This document shows, one piece after another, positions 15,475 through 24,125 of a stretch of 36,563 nucleotides of DNA. The stretch's first letter is position 1; every line of letters starts with the position of its first letter. The DNA lies in contig DNNO01000029.1 in the NCBI GenBank assembly GCA_003497625.1, positions 14,814 to 51,376 on the forward strand, read 5' to 3'. A program made the translations under genes and the position numbers. The DNA is from Flavobacterium sp. GTDB lineage: Bacteria; Bacteroidota; Bacteroidia; Flavobacteriales; Flavobacteriaceae. The notes under the pieces are model-generated. The model worked only from the letters and a program-made list of their open reading frames with translations. It did no database searches and was not told the origin of the DNA.

Positions 15475-17382
15475 TTATTTGGTTAAAACAACTTGTTCTG
15501 AATAGTTTTTTTGAATTGTAGCATAATGATTTTTCCAATCATTAAATTTTGATGACTTGATGATTCCGTTTTTAAATTGAAATTGTTTTGTATATTCTAA
15601 CGTATTTCCTTTTACTTCATATTTCATTGAAATGGTATAATCATCTGTAATTATCGAAATATTTTCAGGCATTTTCGTTACTTTATAACCATCAGGAATT
15701 TGTAAACTAATCTTAATGTCGTCAAATGATTTGTAGCTTAACATAAAATCGGTTTTACGCTCTTTAAAATCAAATGAATTGTATTCTTTGTTGTAATTCA
15801 AATCCACATAAATTTCATTGTCAAAAGAAGAAACATGATTGGCAATGGAAACATCATAATCCAAAGTTAATTTTTGATCTCTATTTAATAAATCAGAAGT
15901 TTTAATATTAGTTACAGTACAGTTTTTATCTTTCGAATTCAAATACCAACGTAAAGCGTCTTCTTTTTTATCGTTTTTTATGGAGTTATAGCTGTATAAA
16001 AACGAAGCTCTACTTTCTCCAAGATAATCTATTTTTACTTTTCCTTTTAAGGTTTCGTTTTCAATAACGTAGTTAATTACACTTTTTTCAGTATTTGAAG
16101 CCGCATTTTGAACGGGAATTTTATCTAAAATGAATTTGTCTCCATCTTCAATTAACACTTCTTTTCCTTGAATTCTTTGTGCGTATTCTCCAAACGAGTT
16201 GTATTTTTCAGTTCCGTCTAAGAAGTATTTCTTTCCGTTTTTAATCAAAGCACAAATCATGTGATTGTCAACAGATAGGGAAGGAGTGCTGTAATCATAA
16301 GCAATATGGTTGGTTCCAATCCAACACAATCTAGCATCAAATCCAGCTAGTTTTAGCATTTGTTTTGTTAAGTTGGCCATTCCTTTACAATCACCATATC
16401 TTTTTTGGAAAACATTCTGAGAATCATCGGGTTTAAAACCTGCAATTCCATCTTCAAAAGCAATATATCTGATGTTATCTTGAACCCAATAGTAGATGTT
16501 TTTTATCTTCTCTTCGTCGGTTTTGGCATTGGCTGTTAACTCTTTTACTTTTTCAGCAAAAATGGTAGTTTCATCTTTCATTGAATCTACAAGCGATTTG
16601 TACCATTTATATAAATCGGCAGAAGAACTAAAAAGTGGTTTCTTTTCGTTTTTAACCGAAAATGATTTCGCAACAAATAAGATATGTGGATATAAAAAAC
16701 TTGGTCCTGGACTATAGTTTTCTTTTGGATTTCCGTTTAAATTTTCAATGGTGTAGGTGTAAATGGTAGTTTCTGCACTTTGCGTTATTGCTTTTTTAAT
16801 TGCAAAACCATCGAAGTTAAATTCTTTAATTTCTAAATCTAACCATTTTGGAATTTCAATAATTACCTTTTTTTCAATAACAGGAAATTCATCACTAAAG
16901 TAAATACTTGTAAAATATTTACTGTCTTTGATTTTCTTTTCCATTTGATATTTGTACGTATAACCTTGAACGGGAAAATCAACTTGCATAAATTTTACTC
17001 GGGCATCATTGTAGAATAAGTCATCGCTTTTGTAAAATTCATCATTTACAAAAAAGTTAGCTTGTTTGTCAGTTTTGTATTTTAAAGAGAAATTTTCAAT
17101 GCTAGATTGGCTGTCATAAAACTCATATTTTTGAATATCAGCTCTATGATTAATATTCATTAAGTGTTCTTTTACGTTGTAATTAACTTCAACAAGATCG
17201 TTTGTTTTGTTAATATTAAAAGTCACTTTTTCGGTACTGTTAAGAATTGCGATATCAAATTTATCGTACTTTTCTCGTATCGATTTTGCAGTTTTAATTT
17301 CTTCAGGCGATGGATCTGCATTTTTTTGGGCAACAGATGAAATACAAAAGAAAAGGACAAATAAAAATGGAGAAATTTTCAT
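15475..17382 (-). CDS. DUF3857/transglutaminase-like domain protein
   Basis: 635 residues with a signal peptide (to ~18), an N-terminal DUF3857 domain (~50-250), a transglutaminase core and a C-terminal DUF2569/DUF3858-like beta domain. The papain-like triad is intact: C332 in RYGDCKGMANLTKQML, H374 in VDNHM and D389 in KKYFLDGT. Known relatives are extracytoplasmic; substrates are undefined, and both protease and cross-linking roles have been suggested for the superfamily. First gene of a two-gene unit; the second gene is a paralogue missing Cys and His. Confidence 0.85.
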   Translation of the reverse strand: MKISPFLFVLFFCISSVAQKNADPSPEEIKTAKSIREKYDKFDIAILNSTEKVTFNINKTNDLVEVNYNVKEHLMNINHRADIQKYEFYDSQSSIENFSLKYKTDKQANFFVNDEFYKSDDLFYNDARVKFMQVDFPVQGYTYKYQMEKKIKDSKYFTSIYFSDEFPVIEKKVIIEIPKWLDLEIKEFNFDGFAIKKAITQSAETTIYTYTIENLNGNPKENYSPGPSFLYPHILFVAKSFSVKNEKKPLFSSSADLYKWYKSLVDSMKDETTIFAEKVKELTANAKTDEEKIKNIYYWVQDNIRYIAFEDGIAGFKPDDSQNVFQKRYGDCKGMANLTKQMLKLAGFDARLCWIGTNHIAYDYSTPSLSVDNHMICALIKNGKKYFLDGTEKYNSFGEYAQRIQGKEVLIEDGDKFILDKIPVQNAASNTEKSVINYVIENETLKGKVKIDYLGESRASFLYSYNSIKNDKKEDALRWYLNSKDKNCTVTNIKTSDLLNRDQKLTLDYDVSIANHVSSFDNEIYVDLNYNKEYNSFDFKERKTDFMLSYKSFDDIKISLQIPDGYKVTKMPENISIITDDYTISMKYEVKGNTLEYTKQFQFKNGIIKSSKFNDWKNHYATIQKNYSEQVVLTK

Positions 17383-17430
17383 GTTAAAATAATTTGCAAT
17401 AATATAAAAAAATAGTTTACATATTAAAAT

Positions 17431-17463
17431 AAAAACTGCCTTTTATTAAAGGCAGTTTTTATT
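17431..17463 (-). terminator. Terminator of the cytochrome-VCBS operon
   Basis: A 13-bp stem (17431-17443 with 17448-17460; AAAAACTGCCTTT paired with AAAGGCAGTTTTT) with a 4-base loop. On the minus strand the stem's own T run and the following T-rich bases form the tail. Confidence 0.85.
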
Positions 17464-17485
17464 TTTTAATCAAAAAAGAATGGTC

Positions 17486-19546
17486 TTATTTTTTTAGAAA
17501 ACTTTCCGAATATTTTTTACCGTCTTCTGTTTCAATTAAAAGAATATAAAATCCTTCAGACAAATCTGAAACCGAAACACTTGAATTAGAAAGTTGTACA
17601 TTTTTAACTACTTTTCCTAATGTTGAAATGATAGAAATATTTTTAATAGTTAGCATTTCGATATTTGAAAGTGTAAGAATATCAGATGTTGGGTTAGGAT
17701 ATAATTTAATTTTTGAATTACCATTATCAACTAAACTTAACGGACTTGATCCTTCAATAATTGTTAAAGCCTGATTAACGTTAGGGTTATTGATAACATC
17801 CACTACACCAGAAGGCCAAATAACCACAACTTGTGTAACTGCTGTTTCTGTACCAATTCCAAAATGAGCATTCAAAGTACTCATGTGTCTGAATCCTTCA
17901 CCACTTCTAATGTCTCTAATTTGTTTTCCCCAAGCGCCATGAATTTCTACTCTTGCACCAATTCCGTTTCTATTACTTTGAATACCTTGAAGATCGAATT
18001 TTATCCAATTGTTTCCGTTTGGAACGGCATATCTAACAGTTGTTCCACTTTGAAAATCTAAAAAGCCATCATTGTTTAAATCTCCCACAGAAGAAACTCC
18101 TAAACCAGTGTATGTAACTGGAGCAAAAGTATTGTTACCTTGATTAAACATGATTTTATTTCCACCTCCAATTACATCTACTTTACCATCATTGTCAAAG
18201 TCATAAGCTAGGTTATCAATATTTGTTGATAGATTGGTATCCCATCCTGAACCAACAGTAATATTAGAGTAAGCTTCTTCAGTACCATTTGTAGTATCTA
18301 AATTGTTTCTGAAAAAATTATGTGCTCCAGAACTTGCAGTTATTATAATATCCATATCTCCATCGTTATCAAAATCAGCTACTGCAGATGACCAAGTTTG
18401 TATAGGTGTGATGTTAATTCCAGCTAAAGCAGAAATATTAGTGTAAACTCCATTTCCGTCATTTCGGTATAATTCACAAGGTGGACCAGAACATTTCGAT
18501 ACAAAAATATCAGAATCACCATCGTTATCAAAATCTGTAAATAGTGAAGCGTAATTTCCGGTTGTTGTTGCAATACTCATTGCACCAGGAGTTACTGTTG
18601 ATTGATAAAAAGTTAAAGCACCAGTTCCATCATTTAAGTAGTAGCAACTTGGAGCAATATCATGACAAACAAAAATATCTAAATTTCCATCGTTGTTTAG
18701 GTCTGTAAAATTAGTTCTTTGCGAAAAAATGTATTGTCCAGGTGTATTAGTAGCATAAGCAGTTCCTGTACTATTTGATGTCAAGATTGTAGCACCACTA
18801 CCATTTCCTAAAACAATATCGTTAAAACCATCTTTGTTATAATCTCCAGCGGCTAAACTCCAGTTAGGTTGTAAAACAGTTCCAGATAATGGATAATCAG
18901 TAACAGTATAAGTTCCTGGAGTAGAAGTTTGATAATGTATTCTCATATTAGCTGCACTTATACCAACAATATCATCTTTGTAGTCTCCATTCATGTCAAC
19001 AACACAAATATTGTAACCGCTATTAATAGTTGCTACAGTTTGTGTAGTATATGAAACAGGTGTAGTAGGTACTATAATTGTACTTTCAGATAATTGAAAA
19101 CTAAAACCTGTATTGTTTGTGGTGTTTAACCATCTGTTGTCCCATGCAATAAAATAGGTTGTTCCGGCAACTACATTAAAGTTAACTACAGAAGAATAAC
19201 CTGAACCAGTATCATCATCTCCTGCAAAACAAGTTAAAGCGGCACAATTACCAGTGTAAATGTGAACACGAGTATCTTTTCTTGGAGTGTTTGCGGCAAT
19301 ATCAGATGTTATTGTTACCGAATAATTTTGAGTTGGAGTATAAGCATACCATTCTCCAGCAGGAACATTTACAGCAGGAATAGCACCATTAGCTGCACAA
19401 AAAGTACTAGGCTGTGTTCCATTAATAACTCCAACGCTATAAATTCCAGGACCTGAAATTGGCAAAGCAGTGCCACAATTGTCCTGGGCATGTATTCCTA
19501 AAGAAGAAAATAATGAAAATAGAAAATAAAAAGTAGTTTTTTTCAT
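17486..19546 (-). CDS. VCBS/FG-GAP repeat protein with ASPIC/UnbV and T9SS sorting domains
   Basis: 686 residues: signal peptide (cleavage near GIHAQ, ~21), an N-terminal beta domain (~22-155), a run of FG-GAP/VCBS repeats (~175-500) with Ca-binding-like DxNxDG loops (DYNKDGFNDI, DLNNDGNLDI, DFDNDGDSDI, DFDNDGDMDI, DFDNDGKVDV, DLNNDGFLDF), then an ASPIC/UnbV domain (RNGIGARVEIHG...HFGIG) and a C-terminal T9SS tail (KLYPNPTSDILTLS to the end). It is thus a surface or secreted adhesin-like propeller. It follows the dihaem cytochrome gene by 33 bases and is probably in the same transcript. Confidence 0.88.
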   Translation of the reverse strand: MKKTTFYFLFSLFSSLGIHAQDNCGTALPISGPGIYSVGVINGTQPSTFCAANGAIPAVNVPAGEWYAYTPTQNYSVTITSDIAANTPRKDTRVHIYTGNCAALTCFAGDDDTGSGYSSVVNFNVVAGTTYFIAWDNRWLNTTNNTGFSFQLSESTIIVPTTPVSYTTQTVATINSGYNICVVDMNGDYKDDIVGISAANMRIHYQTSTPGTYTVTDYPLSGTVLQPNWSLAAGDYNKDGFNDIVLGNGSGATILTSNSTGTAYATNTPGQYIFSQRTNFTDLNNDGNLDIFVCHDIAPSCYYLNDGTGALTFYQSTVTPGAMSIATTTGNYASLFTDFDNDGDSDIFVSKCSGPPCELYRNDGNGVYTNISALAGINITPIQTWSSAVADFDNDGDMDIIITASSGAHNFFRNNLDTTNGTEEAYSNITVGSGWDTNLSTNIDNLAYDFDNDGKVDVIGGGNKIMFNQGNNTFAPVTYTGLGVSSVGDLNNDGFLDFQSGTTVRYAVPNGNNWIKFDLQGIQSNRNGIGARVEIHGAWGKQIRDIRSGEGFRHMSTLNAHFGIGTETAVTQVVVIWPSGVVDVINNPNVNQALTIIEGSSPLSLVDNGNSKIKLYPNPTSDILTLSNIEMLTIKNISIISTLGKVVKNVQLSNSSVSVSDLSEGFYILLIETEDGKKYSESFLKK

Positions 19547-19579
19547 AGTTGAGATGTTTTAGTTAGTAGGTTTGTTTTT

Positions 19580-20704
19580 TTAATTGCAAGGTGTTGTTAA
19601 TGAATTAATCCATTCTTCAACAAGAAGTACGCCCTCTTCATGAATTACTGTTCGTCCATGTAAAGGCATTCTGTATGTTTCATCTACAGTATTAAGTCTA
19701 TGATAAAGCATAGATCTGTAAATATTTCCAGGAGTAACAAGTTTAGAAAGTGCAGGCTCAAAATTTTGCATATCCTGAGTGTCTACACAAACTCCCATGT
19801 TTGTTAAATTATTATAAGTTTCCGAGAAAGCAAATTTCATAGGTCTGTAATCGCAGTGACCGTGTTCTTTGTGACAGTGAGCACAATTAATATCAAAATA
19901 AGAGCGAACTCTTTTTTCAATAGGCTTGCTACTATCATTGTAATCAACAATGGTATTTGTTTCTGAAGGTAAACTGAAATTATTAGTCAAAATTCCAGCG
20001 TCAATCCATTTTGTTAACTGGTTTTTAGTTTCGTTTCCATAATTAAACAAACTATTTAGATTTTGAGGTTTTATACCAATAGGAATGTTTTTTTGAACAT
20101 AATTCCCGTTTTCATAGCTTTTAGTTTTATGACAAACAATACATTGCGATTCATTTGGAATACGATAATCTACAGTTCGGGTTACATCATTTTCATCTTT
20201 GAAAGTAATGTTTTTTGTGCTTCCATTCAAATCTAAATAAGCTTCAGTTTGCTCATCATTCCAAACATAATCAGCAAAAATCCACCCGTCAGATTTTCGA
20301 ATCATAATTCGTGTTTCAATTATTTTGGTAGTATTAGAAGGTTGCACATTGTCATAATAGAAAGTTTTAATAAGGGCAGCACCTACAGGAAGATCTAGTA
20401 TTTGGTCATCACCATTATAAGTTGCTTTCATTCCATTTGGTAACCAAACAAATCTTTTTTTATGAGCATAATCCGTAAATAAAGAAGAAATTGGTTCGTA
20501 AGGTAAAACATTTAATGAAGGAACTTGATTCTTCATTTCTCCTTCAAAAAAATGATAGTCCGATAAGTTAGGATATGGAACTTGTGTTAAATCTACAGTT
20601 ACTGGTGAAACTGGAGTATATTCTTCATCGTCATTGTCTGTACAAGAAAAAAATATAAGAAGCGAAATAGCAAAAAAGGATAGAATTGCGTATTTTTTTG
20701 TCAT
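19580..20704 (-). CDS. SO2930 family dihaem c-type cytochrome (lipoprotein)
   Basis: 374 residues from the ATG at 20704: MTKKYAILSF, a hydrophobic core, then lipidated C21 and acidic TDNDDEEY. Two haem c sites are present, C188-I-V-C191-H192 and C274-A-H-C277-H278. The rest follows what I know of SO2930-type cytochromes (SDYHFFEGE near the start; RMPLHGRTVIHEEG near the end). An upstream in-frame ATG at 20737 would give a longer product. However, it falls inside the -7 box of an excellent promoter (20735-20764), so 20704 is the likely start. It should be a surface or periplasmic electron carrier. It leads an operon with the VCBS/T9SS protein. Confidence 0.88.
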   Translation of the reverse strand: MTKKYAILSFFAISLLIFFSCTDNDDEEYTPVSPVTVDLTQVPYPNLSDYHFFEGEMKNQVPSLNVLPYEPISSLFTDYAHKKRFVWLPNGMKATYNGDDQILDLPVGAALIKTFYYDNVQPSNTTKIIETRIMIRKSDGWIFADYVWNDEQTEAYLDLNGSTKNITFKDENDVTRTVDYRIPNESQCIVCHKTKSYENGNYVQKNIPIGIKPQNLNSLFNYGNETKNQLTKWIDAGILTNNFSLPSETNTIVDYNDSSKPIEKRVRSYFDINCAHCHKEHGHCDYRPMKFAFSETYNNLTNMGVCVDTQDMQNFEPALSKLVTPGNIYRSMLYHRLNTVDETYRMPLHGRTVIHEEGVLLVEEWINSLTTPCN

Positions 20705-20734
20705 ATTAGTAGGGTTTGTTTGTTTTTGTAATAA

Positions 20735-20764
20735 CAAATATAACTTTTTTTTTAAAATGACAAA
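20735..20764 (-). promoter_or_regulatory. Consensus Bacteroidota promoter of the dihaem cytochrome operon
   Basis: On the minus strand, TTTG (20764-20761), 18 bases, then TATATTTG (20742-20735) fit the -33 TTG / -7 TAnnTTTG consensus with 17-23 spacing. The box lies 31 bases upstream of the chosen start codon. Confidence 0.8.
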
Positions 20765-20782
20765 TTTTTATGAGTTCAATAA

Positions 20783-21340
20783 CTAATTATTTAACAGTTT
20801 TTCTGAAATTTCAACATTATAATTTTTTAAATTATTGAGTGCATCTTCCGAATGATAATCAAAAGTCATTTCCAATTCTTTGTATTTCTTTTTGTTTTCA
20901 ATGCGATTTATGCTGTCATAAAATCGACGTACTTCTTCCATATTAGAAATAATCAATTTTGGGACTTTTACATTATTTCCCGATTCGTCTTTAGCAACCA
21001 TTGTAAAATAACTCGAATTGCAGTGTTTTTTAATTCCTGTTTGAATGTGTTCCGATGTTACTCGAATGCCCACAACCATTGAAGTTTTTCCAACGTAATT
21101 TACTGAAGCTTTCAAAGTTACTAATTCGCCAATTTCCACCGGATTTAAAAAGTCAACTGTATCAACAGAAGCCGTTACACAATAGCATCCCGAATATTTT
21201 GAAGCACAGGCAAAAGCAATTTGATCCATGAGTTTCAATAAATAGCCACCATGAATTTTTCCGCTAAAATTAGAATGCGAAGGCAACATTAATTCCGATA
21301 ACGTAATTTTTGATGCTTTAACTGTATTGGCTGTTTCCAT
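20783..21340 (-). CDS. Acyl-CoA thioesterase, hotdog fold
   Basis: A 185-residue cytosolic enzyme predicted to hydrolyse acyl-CoA thioesters. It shows the hotdog signature of the YciA/BACH group: LPSHSNFSGKIHGGYLLKLMDQIAF, in which the HGG and the Asp of LMDQ form the active-site region, followed by the CVTASVDTVDFLNPVEIGE strand-turn-strand. The C-terminal ~40 residues form a charged helix (RIENKKKYKELEMTF). It is the last gene of a tight minus-strand unit with the small membrane gene (1 base) and rmuC. Confidence 0.87.
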   Translation of the reverse strand: METANTVKASKITLSELMLPSHSNFSGKIHGGYLLKLMDQIAFACASKYSGCYCVTASVDTVDFLNPVEIGELVTLKASVNYVGKTSMVVGIRVTSEHIQTGIKKHCNSSYFTMVAKDESGNNVKVPKLIISNMEEVRRFYDSINRIENKKKYKELEMTFDYHSEDALNNLKNYNVEISEKLLNN

Positions 21341-21341
21341 A

Positions 21342-21719
21342 CTATTTACTATTAAAATAGGGTGATTGTTCTGGCGTTACTTTTACAATAAAATAGTGTG
21401 TATCTCCCCACCAAGGTAAAGTTTTTAAGCGTTCTTTGTATTCCAATTTCACATATTGACCTTGGTATTTCTTTAAATCTTCAATGACTTTTTCTTCACC
21501 ATCTTCAACTGAAAATGGAAAAAATCGGGTAGCACCAAAACCTTCATTTAGTTCGCCTTCCCAAGTTTTGAAAATAACACCTTTATGACTAAATTTTGAT
21601 AAAACACCGCTTCTAACACCATCGCTTAAGGTGAAATTGTAAATAAACAAGGTATAACCTATTAAACCTATGGTTACCGCCAATAGAAAGTAAACCAAAA
21701 TTTTTCTTGCTGTGTTCAT
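21342..21719 (-). CDS. Small single-pass membrane protein, unknown function
   Basis: 125 residues with one N-terminal membrane segment (~8-27) and a ~95-residue extracytoplasmic domain. Typical stretches are GVLSKFSHKGVIFKTWEGELNEGF and LKTLPWWGDTHYFIVKV (near the end). I recall short flavobacterial proteins of this type that carry a misleading 6-phosphogluconate dehydrogenase label; nothing here resembles that enzyme. It lies between rmuC (3-base gap) and the thioesterase (1-base gap), so it is surely co-transcribed with them. Confidence 0.75.
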   Translation of the reverse strand: MNTARKILVYFLLAVTIGLIGYTLFIYNFTLSDGVRSGVLSKFSHKGVIFKTWEGELNEGFGATRFFPFSVEDGEEKVIEDLKKYQGQYVKLEYKERLKTLPWWGDTHYFIVKVTPEQSPYFNSK

Positions 21720-21722
21720 GTG

Positions 21723-23102
21723 TTAGTTATTTTCTTCTGTTAGTAAATTTTCTTCGTTTTCAGCTCTTTTTAAAACCGATTCGGGCAAAGCTTTTTTAGC
21801 TTTAGCACCCATTTTCTTTAATTTTTCAACACTAGTAATTAAATTTCCTTTTCCGTCAACAAGCTTGTTCATGGCGTTACCGTATTCGATTTTGGCTTCG
21901 TCCATTTTCTTCCCAATTTTAATCAAATCGCCAACAAATCCTTCAAATTTATCATATAAAGCACCTGCCTGACGCGCAATTTCAATTGCATTTTCTTGCT
22001 GTTTTTGATTCGTCCACATACTATCAATCGTGCGTAAAGTAGCCAAAAGGGTAGAAGGCGTAACAATCACAATATTTTTCTCGAAAGCTTTGTTGTACAA
22101 GGTAGTATCTTCATTTAACGCCACAGCAAATGCAGATTCAATAGGAATAAACAACAACACAAAATCTGGACTTTCCATGTGGTACAAATCATGATAATTT
22201 TTGTTGCCCAATTGTTCTACATGACGATTAATCGAAACCACATGTTCTTTTAAATGCTGATTTTTCAGGTTGTCATCTTCTTCGTTAATATAACGTTCAT
22301 AAGCGGTTAAAGTAACTTTCGAATCGATAATCATTTTTTTACCATCTGGAAGATTGATAATCACATCCGGAAAAACTCGACTACCATCTTCAGTAGTATG
22401 ACTTTGTTGCACAAAATATTCTCTATCTTTTTCTAATCCTGATTTTTCTAAAACACGTTCTAAGACCAATTCGCCCCAATTTCCTTGCATTTTGCTATCG
22501 CCTTTTAACGCTTTAGTTAAATTGATGGTTTCTTTGCTCATTTGTTCGTTCATTTCGCGAAGTCCCAAAATTTGTTGGCGTAAAGCCGCATGATAATCGA
22601 TACTTTCTTTGTGTGTGTCTTCGACTTTCTTTTCAAAAAGTTGAATTCTATCTTGTAAAGGAGAAAGAATATTTTTAAGATTTTCCTTGTTTTGCTCGGT
22701 GAATTTTACCGTTTTTTCTTCTAAAATTTTATTGGCCAAATTTTCAAATTCTTTGGTAAATTTTTCTTGAAGTTGTTCTACTTCTTGCTTTTGTTCTTTG
22801 TTGCGTTCCCAAAGATTGTCAAAATCATTTTCTTTTTTTGCCAAATGAATCGCTAATGATTCTTTTTCTTTTTGCAGGTTTTCTTTTTCGGAAGAAAGTT
22901 GGGCAAACGATTTTTCAAATTGATTTCTTTCGGTTTGAAACTGGATTTTCAATTGTTCAATTTGATCTAAAAGTCCGTTAATTCGTTCTTCTAAACCCGA
23001 TTTTTCAGATTGTGATTTTGCGGAAAACAATAATTTTCCAATAAAAATTCCAATTCCTAAGGCAATAATAAATGCGGCAAGTACTAAAAGTGTTTGTGAC
23101 AT
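21723..23102 (-). CDS. rmuC: DNA recombination protein RmuC
   Basis: 459 residues: an N-terminal membrane anchor (~5-24), a long coiled coil (~30-160, rich in Glu/Lys/Gln) and a PD-(D/E)XK-like nuclease-fold core. Family landmarks are KGDSKMQGNWGELVLERVLEKSGL (in two stretches), FPDVIINLPDGKKMIIDSKVTL (with D and K of the DSKV motif) and the downstream ESAFAVAL and TPSTLLATLRTID. RmuC limits DNA rearrangements at inverted repeats and has been linked to anti-plasmid or anti-phage roles in some bacteria. Typical length is 400-500, so this is complete. It leads the three-gene minus-strand unit. Confidence 0.93.
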   Translation of the reverse strand: MSQTLLVLAAFIIALGIGIFIGKLLFSAKSQSEKSGLEERINGLLDQIEQLKIQFQTERNQFEKSFAQLSSEKENLQKEKESLAIHLAKKENDFDNLWERNKEQKQEVEQLQEKFTKEFENLANKILEEKTVKFTEQNKENLKNILSPLQDRIQLFEKKVEDTHKESIDYHAALRQQILGLREMNEQMSKETINLTKALKGDSKMQGNWGELVLERVLEKSGLEKDREYFVQQSHTTEDGSRVFPDVIINLPDGKKMIIDSKVTLTAYERYINEEDDNLKNQHLKEHVVSINRHVEQLGNKNYHDLYHMESPDFVLLFIPIESAFAVALNEDTTLYNKAFEKNIVIVTPSTLLATLRTIDSMWTNQKQQENAIEIARQAGALYDKFEGFVGDLIKIGKKMDEAKIEYGNAMNKLVDGKGNLITSVEKLKKMGAKAKKALPESVLKRAENEENLLTEENN

Positions 23103-23299
23103 GGTGGTTGATTTTGTTTAATAATGTAAATGTAGCAAAAAATAAAATTTGAAGGCATAATAGTATTTAAAAGTCTTCGAAATTTTATTGAAAATAAGTT
23201 CGTCGATGTAATAATTCGTTCATCGAGTTCCAATGATAATTATATGTTAAACAGTTAAAAACCATTTATTTGTGTTGAAATATTTTATACTTTTACCAT

Positions 23300-23448
23300 G
23301 TGATTTTGATTAGTTATTGAATATATCGTTAGTTACATATCTAAAAAGAGATTCAGTCGTTTATTCCTCTCAAGTTATAGCAGATCAGAAAAACGTAATA
23401 AATCAAAATCGACACAGGGAGGTCTTAATCAAGGCCTCCTTATTTTTT
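23300..23448 (+). ncRNA. Candidate small RNA ending in a strong hairpin
   Basis: The 399-base gap between rmuC and rluE (23103-23501) holds no gene of good quality. It contains TTTG (23269-23272) and TACTTTTA (23288-23295), a near-consensus promoter pair with a short 15-base spacer, and ~145 bases later an intrinsic terminator. The intervening RNA could fold partly (GTCG/CGAC and TTTATT/AATAAA can pair). A flavobacterial 6S-like RNA is one possibility, but I cannot confirm this from memory of the consensus. It could also be a leader for rluE. Confidence 0.35.
23416..23448 (+). terminator. Terminator in the rmuC-rluE gap
   Basis: An 11-bp stem with two G-U pairs (23416-23426 with 23431-23441; GGAGGTCTT paired with AAGGCCTCC), loop AATC, then ATTTTTTG. 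No annotated gene lies upstream on the plus strand. Confidence 0.75.
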
Positions 23449-23501
23449 GTATCACTCCAACAGTTTTTACTATCTTCGTTGCCTCTTAAATGTAATTTTA
23501 A

Positions 23502-24068
23502 ATGCATCATCATTTCCTTATTCACAAGCCATACGGATATTTATCGCAGTTTATTTACCAATTAAAACGCAAGAAAAAGTTGTTGGGCGAATTATACGAT
23601 TTTCCAGAAAACACGATGGCAATTGGTCGTTTAGACGAAGATTCTGAAGGTTTACTTCTGTTAACTACCGACGGCATGATGAGCGAAATTGTCCGAAGCA
23701 AAAAAGTAGAAAAAGAATATTACGCGCAAGTGGATGGATTAATTACTGAAGAAGCCGTCGAACAATTGCGAAACGGAGTTGAAATCGGCTTACACGGCAA
23801 AAAATACAAAACCAAAAAGTGCAAAGCTTTCAAATTAGAATCTATTCCCAATTTAGGAGAGCGTGGTAAAAAGATTCGAGATGAACGTCACGGCCCAACT
23901 TCTTGGGTTTCCATAACTTTAACCGAAGGAAAATTTCGTCAAGTTAGAAAAATGACATCAGCAGTTGGCTTTCCTACGTTACGATTGGTTCGTGTGCGTG
24001 TAGGAAACATTCATTTGAATGATTTAAAAGCGGGTGAAGTTTTGGAAGTAAGTGGTTTTGATGTATAA
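23502..24068 (+). CDS. rluE: RsuA/RluE-family rRNA pseudouridine synthase
   Basis: 188 residues. It converts uridine to pseudouridine in rRNA. The family motif GRLDEDSEGLLLLTTDG carries catalytic D45, and FLIHKPYGYLSQF begins the domain. The KFRQVRKM motif and the C-terminal LVRVRVGNI are typical. There is no N-terminal S4 domain, so it is most like E. coli RluE (U2457 of 23S rRNA) rather than RluB, RluF or RsuA. The start ATG gives MHHHFLIHKPYG; the His run is unusual but the next Met is far inside. A weak promoter-like TATCTTCG lies at 23471-23478. Confidence 0.87.
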   Translation: MHHHFLIHKPYGYLSQFIYQLKRKKKLLGELYDFPENTMAIGRLDEDSEGLLLLTTDGMMSEIVRSKKVEKEYYAQVDGLITEEAVEQLRNGVEIGLHGKKYKTKKCKAFKLESIPNLGERGKKIRDERHGPTSWVSITLTEGKFRQVRKMTSAVGFPTLRLVRVRVGNIHLNDLKAGEVLEVSGFDV

Positions 24069-24102
24069 AAAAAAACAGCTATTTCAGGTGAAATAACTGT
24101 TT
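24067..24102 (-). terminator. Terminator of the dienelactone hydrolase gene
   Basis: On the minus strand AAACAG-T-TATTTC... forms a 13-position stem with one mismatch (24090-24102 with 24073-24085), loop ACCT, then nine T residues. Its T-tract overlaps the end of rluE. Confidence 0.8.
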
Positions 24103-24125
24103 CCATTATTGAATTAATATAACGA

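Noticed and set aside
21342-21719. 6-phosphogluconate dehydrogenase label often attached to this small family
   Set aside because: The protein is 125 residues with a membrane anchor and has no Rossmann or dehydrogenase motif.
23317-23565. Plus-strand open frames before rluE (82 and 66 codons)
   Set aside because: They span a terminator hairpin and overlap the start of rluE in other frames; composition is not protein-like.
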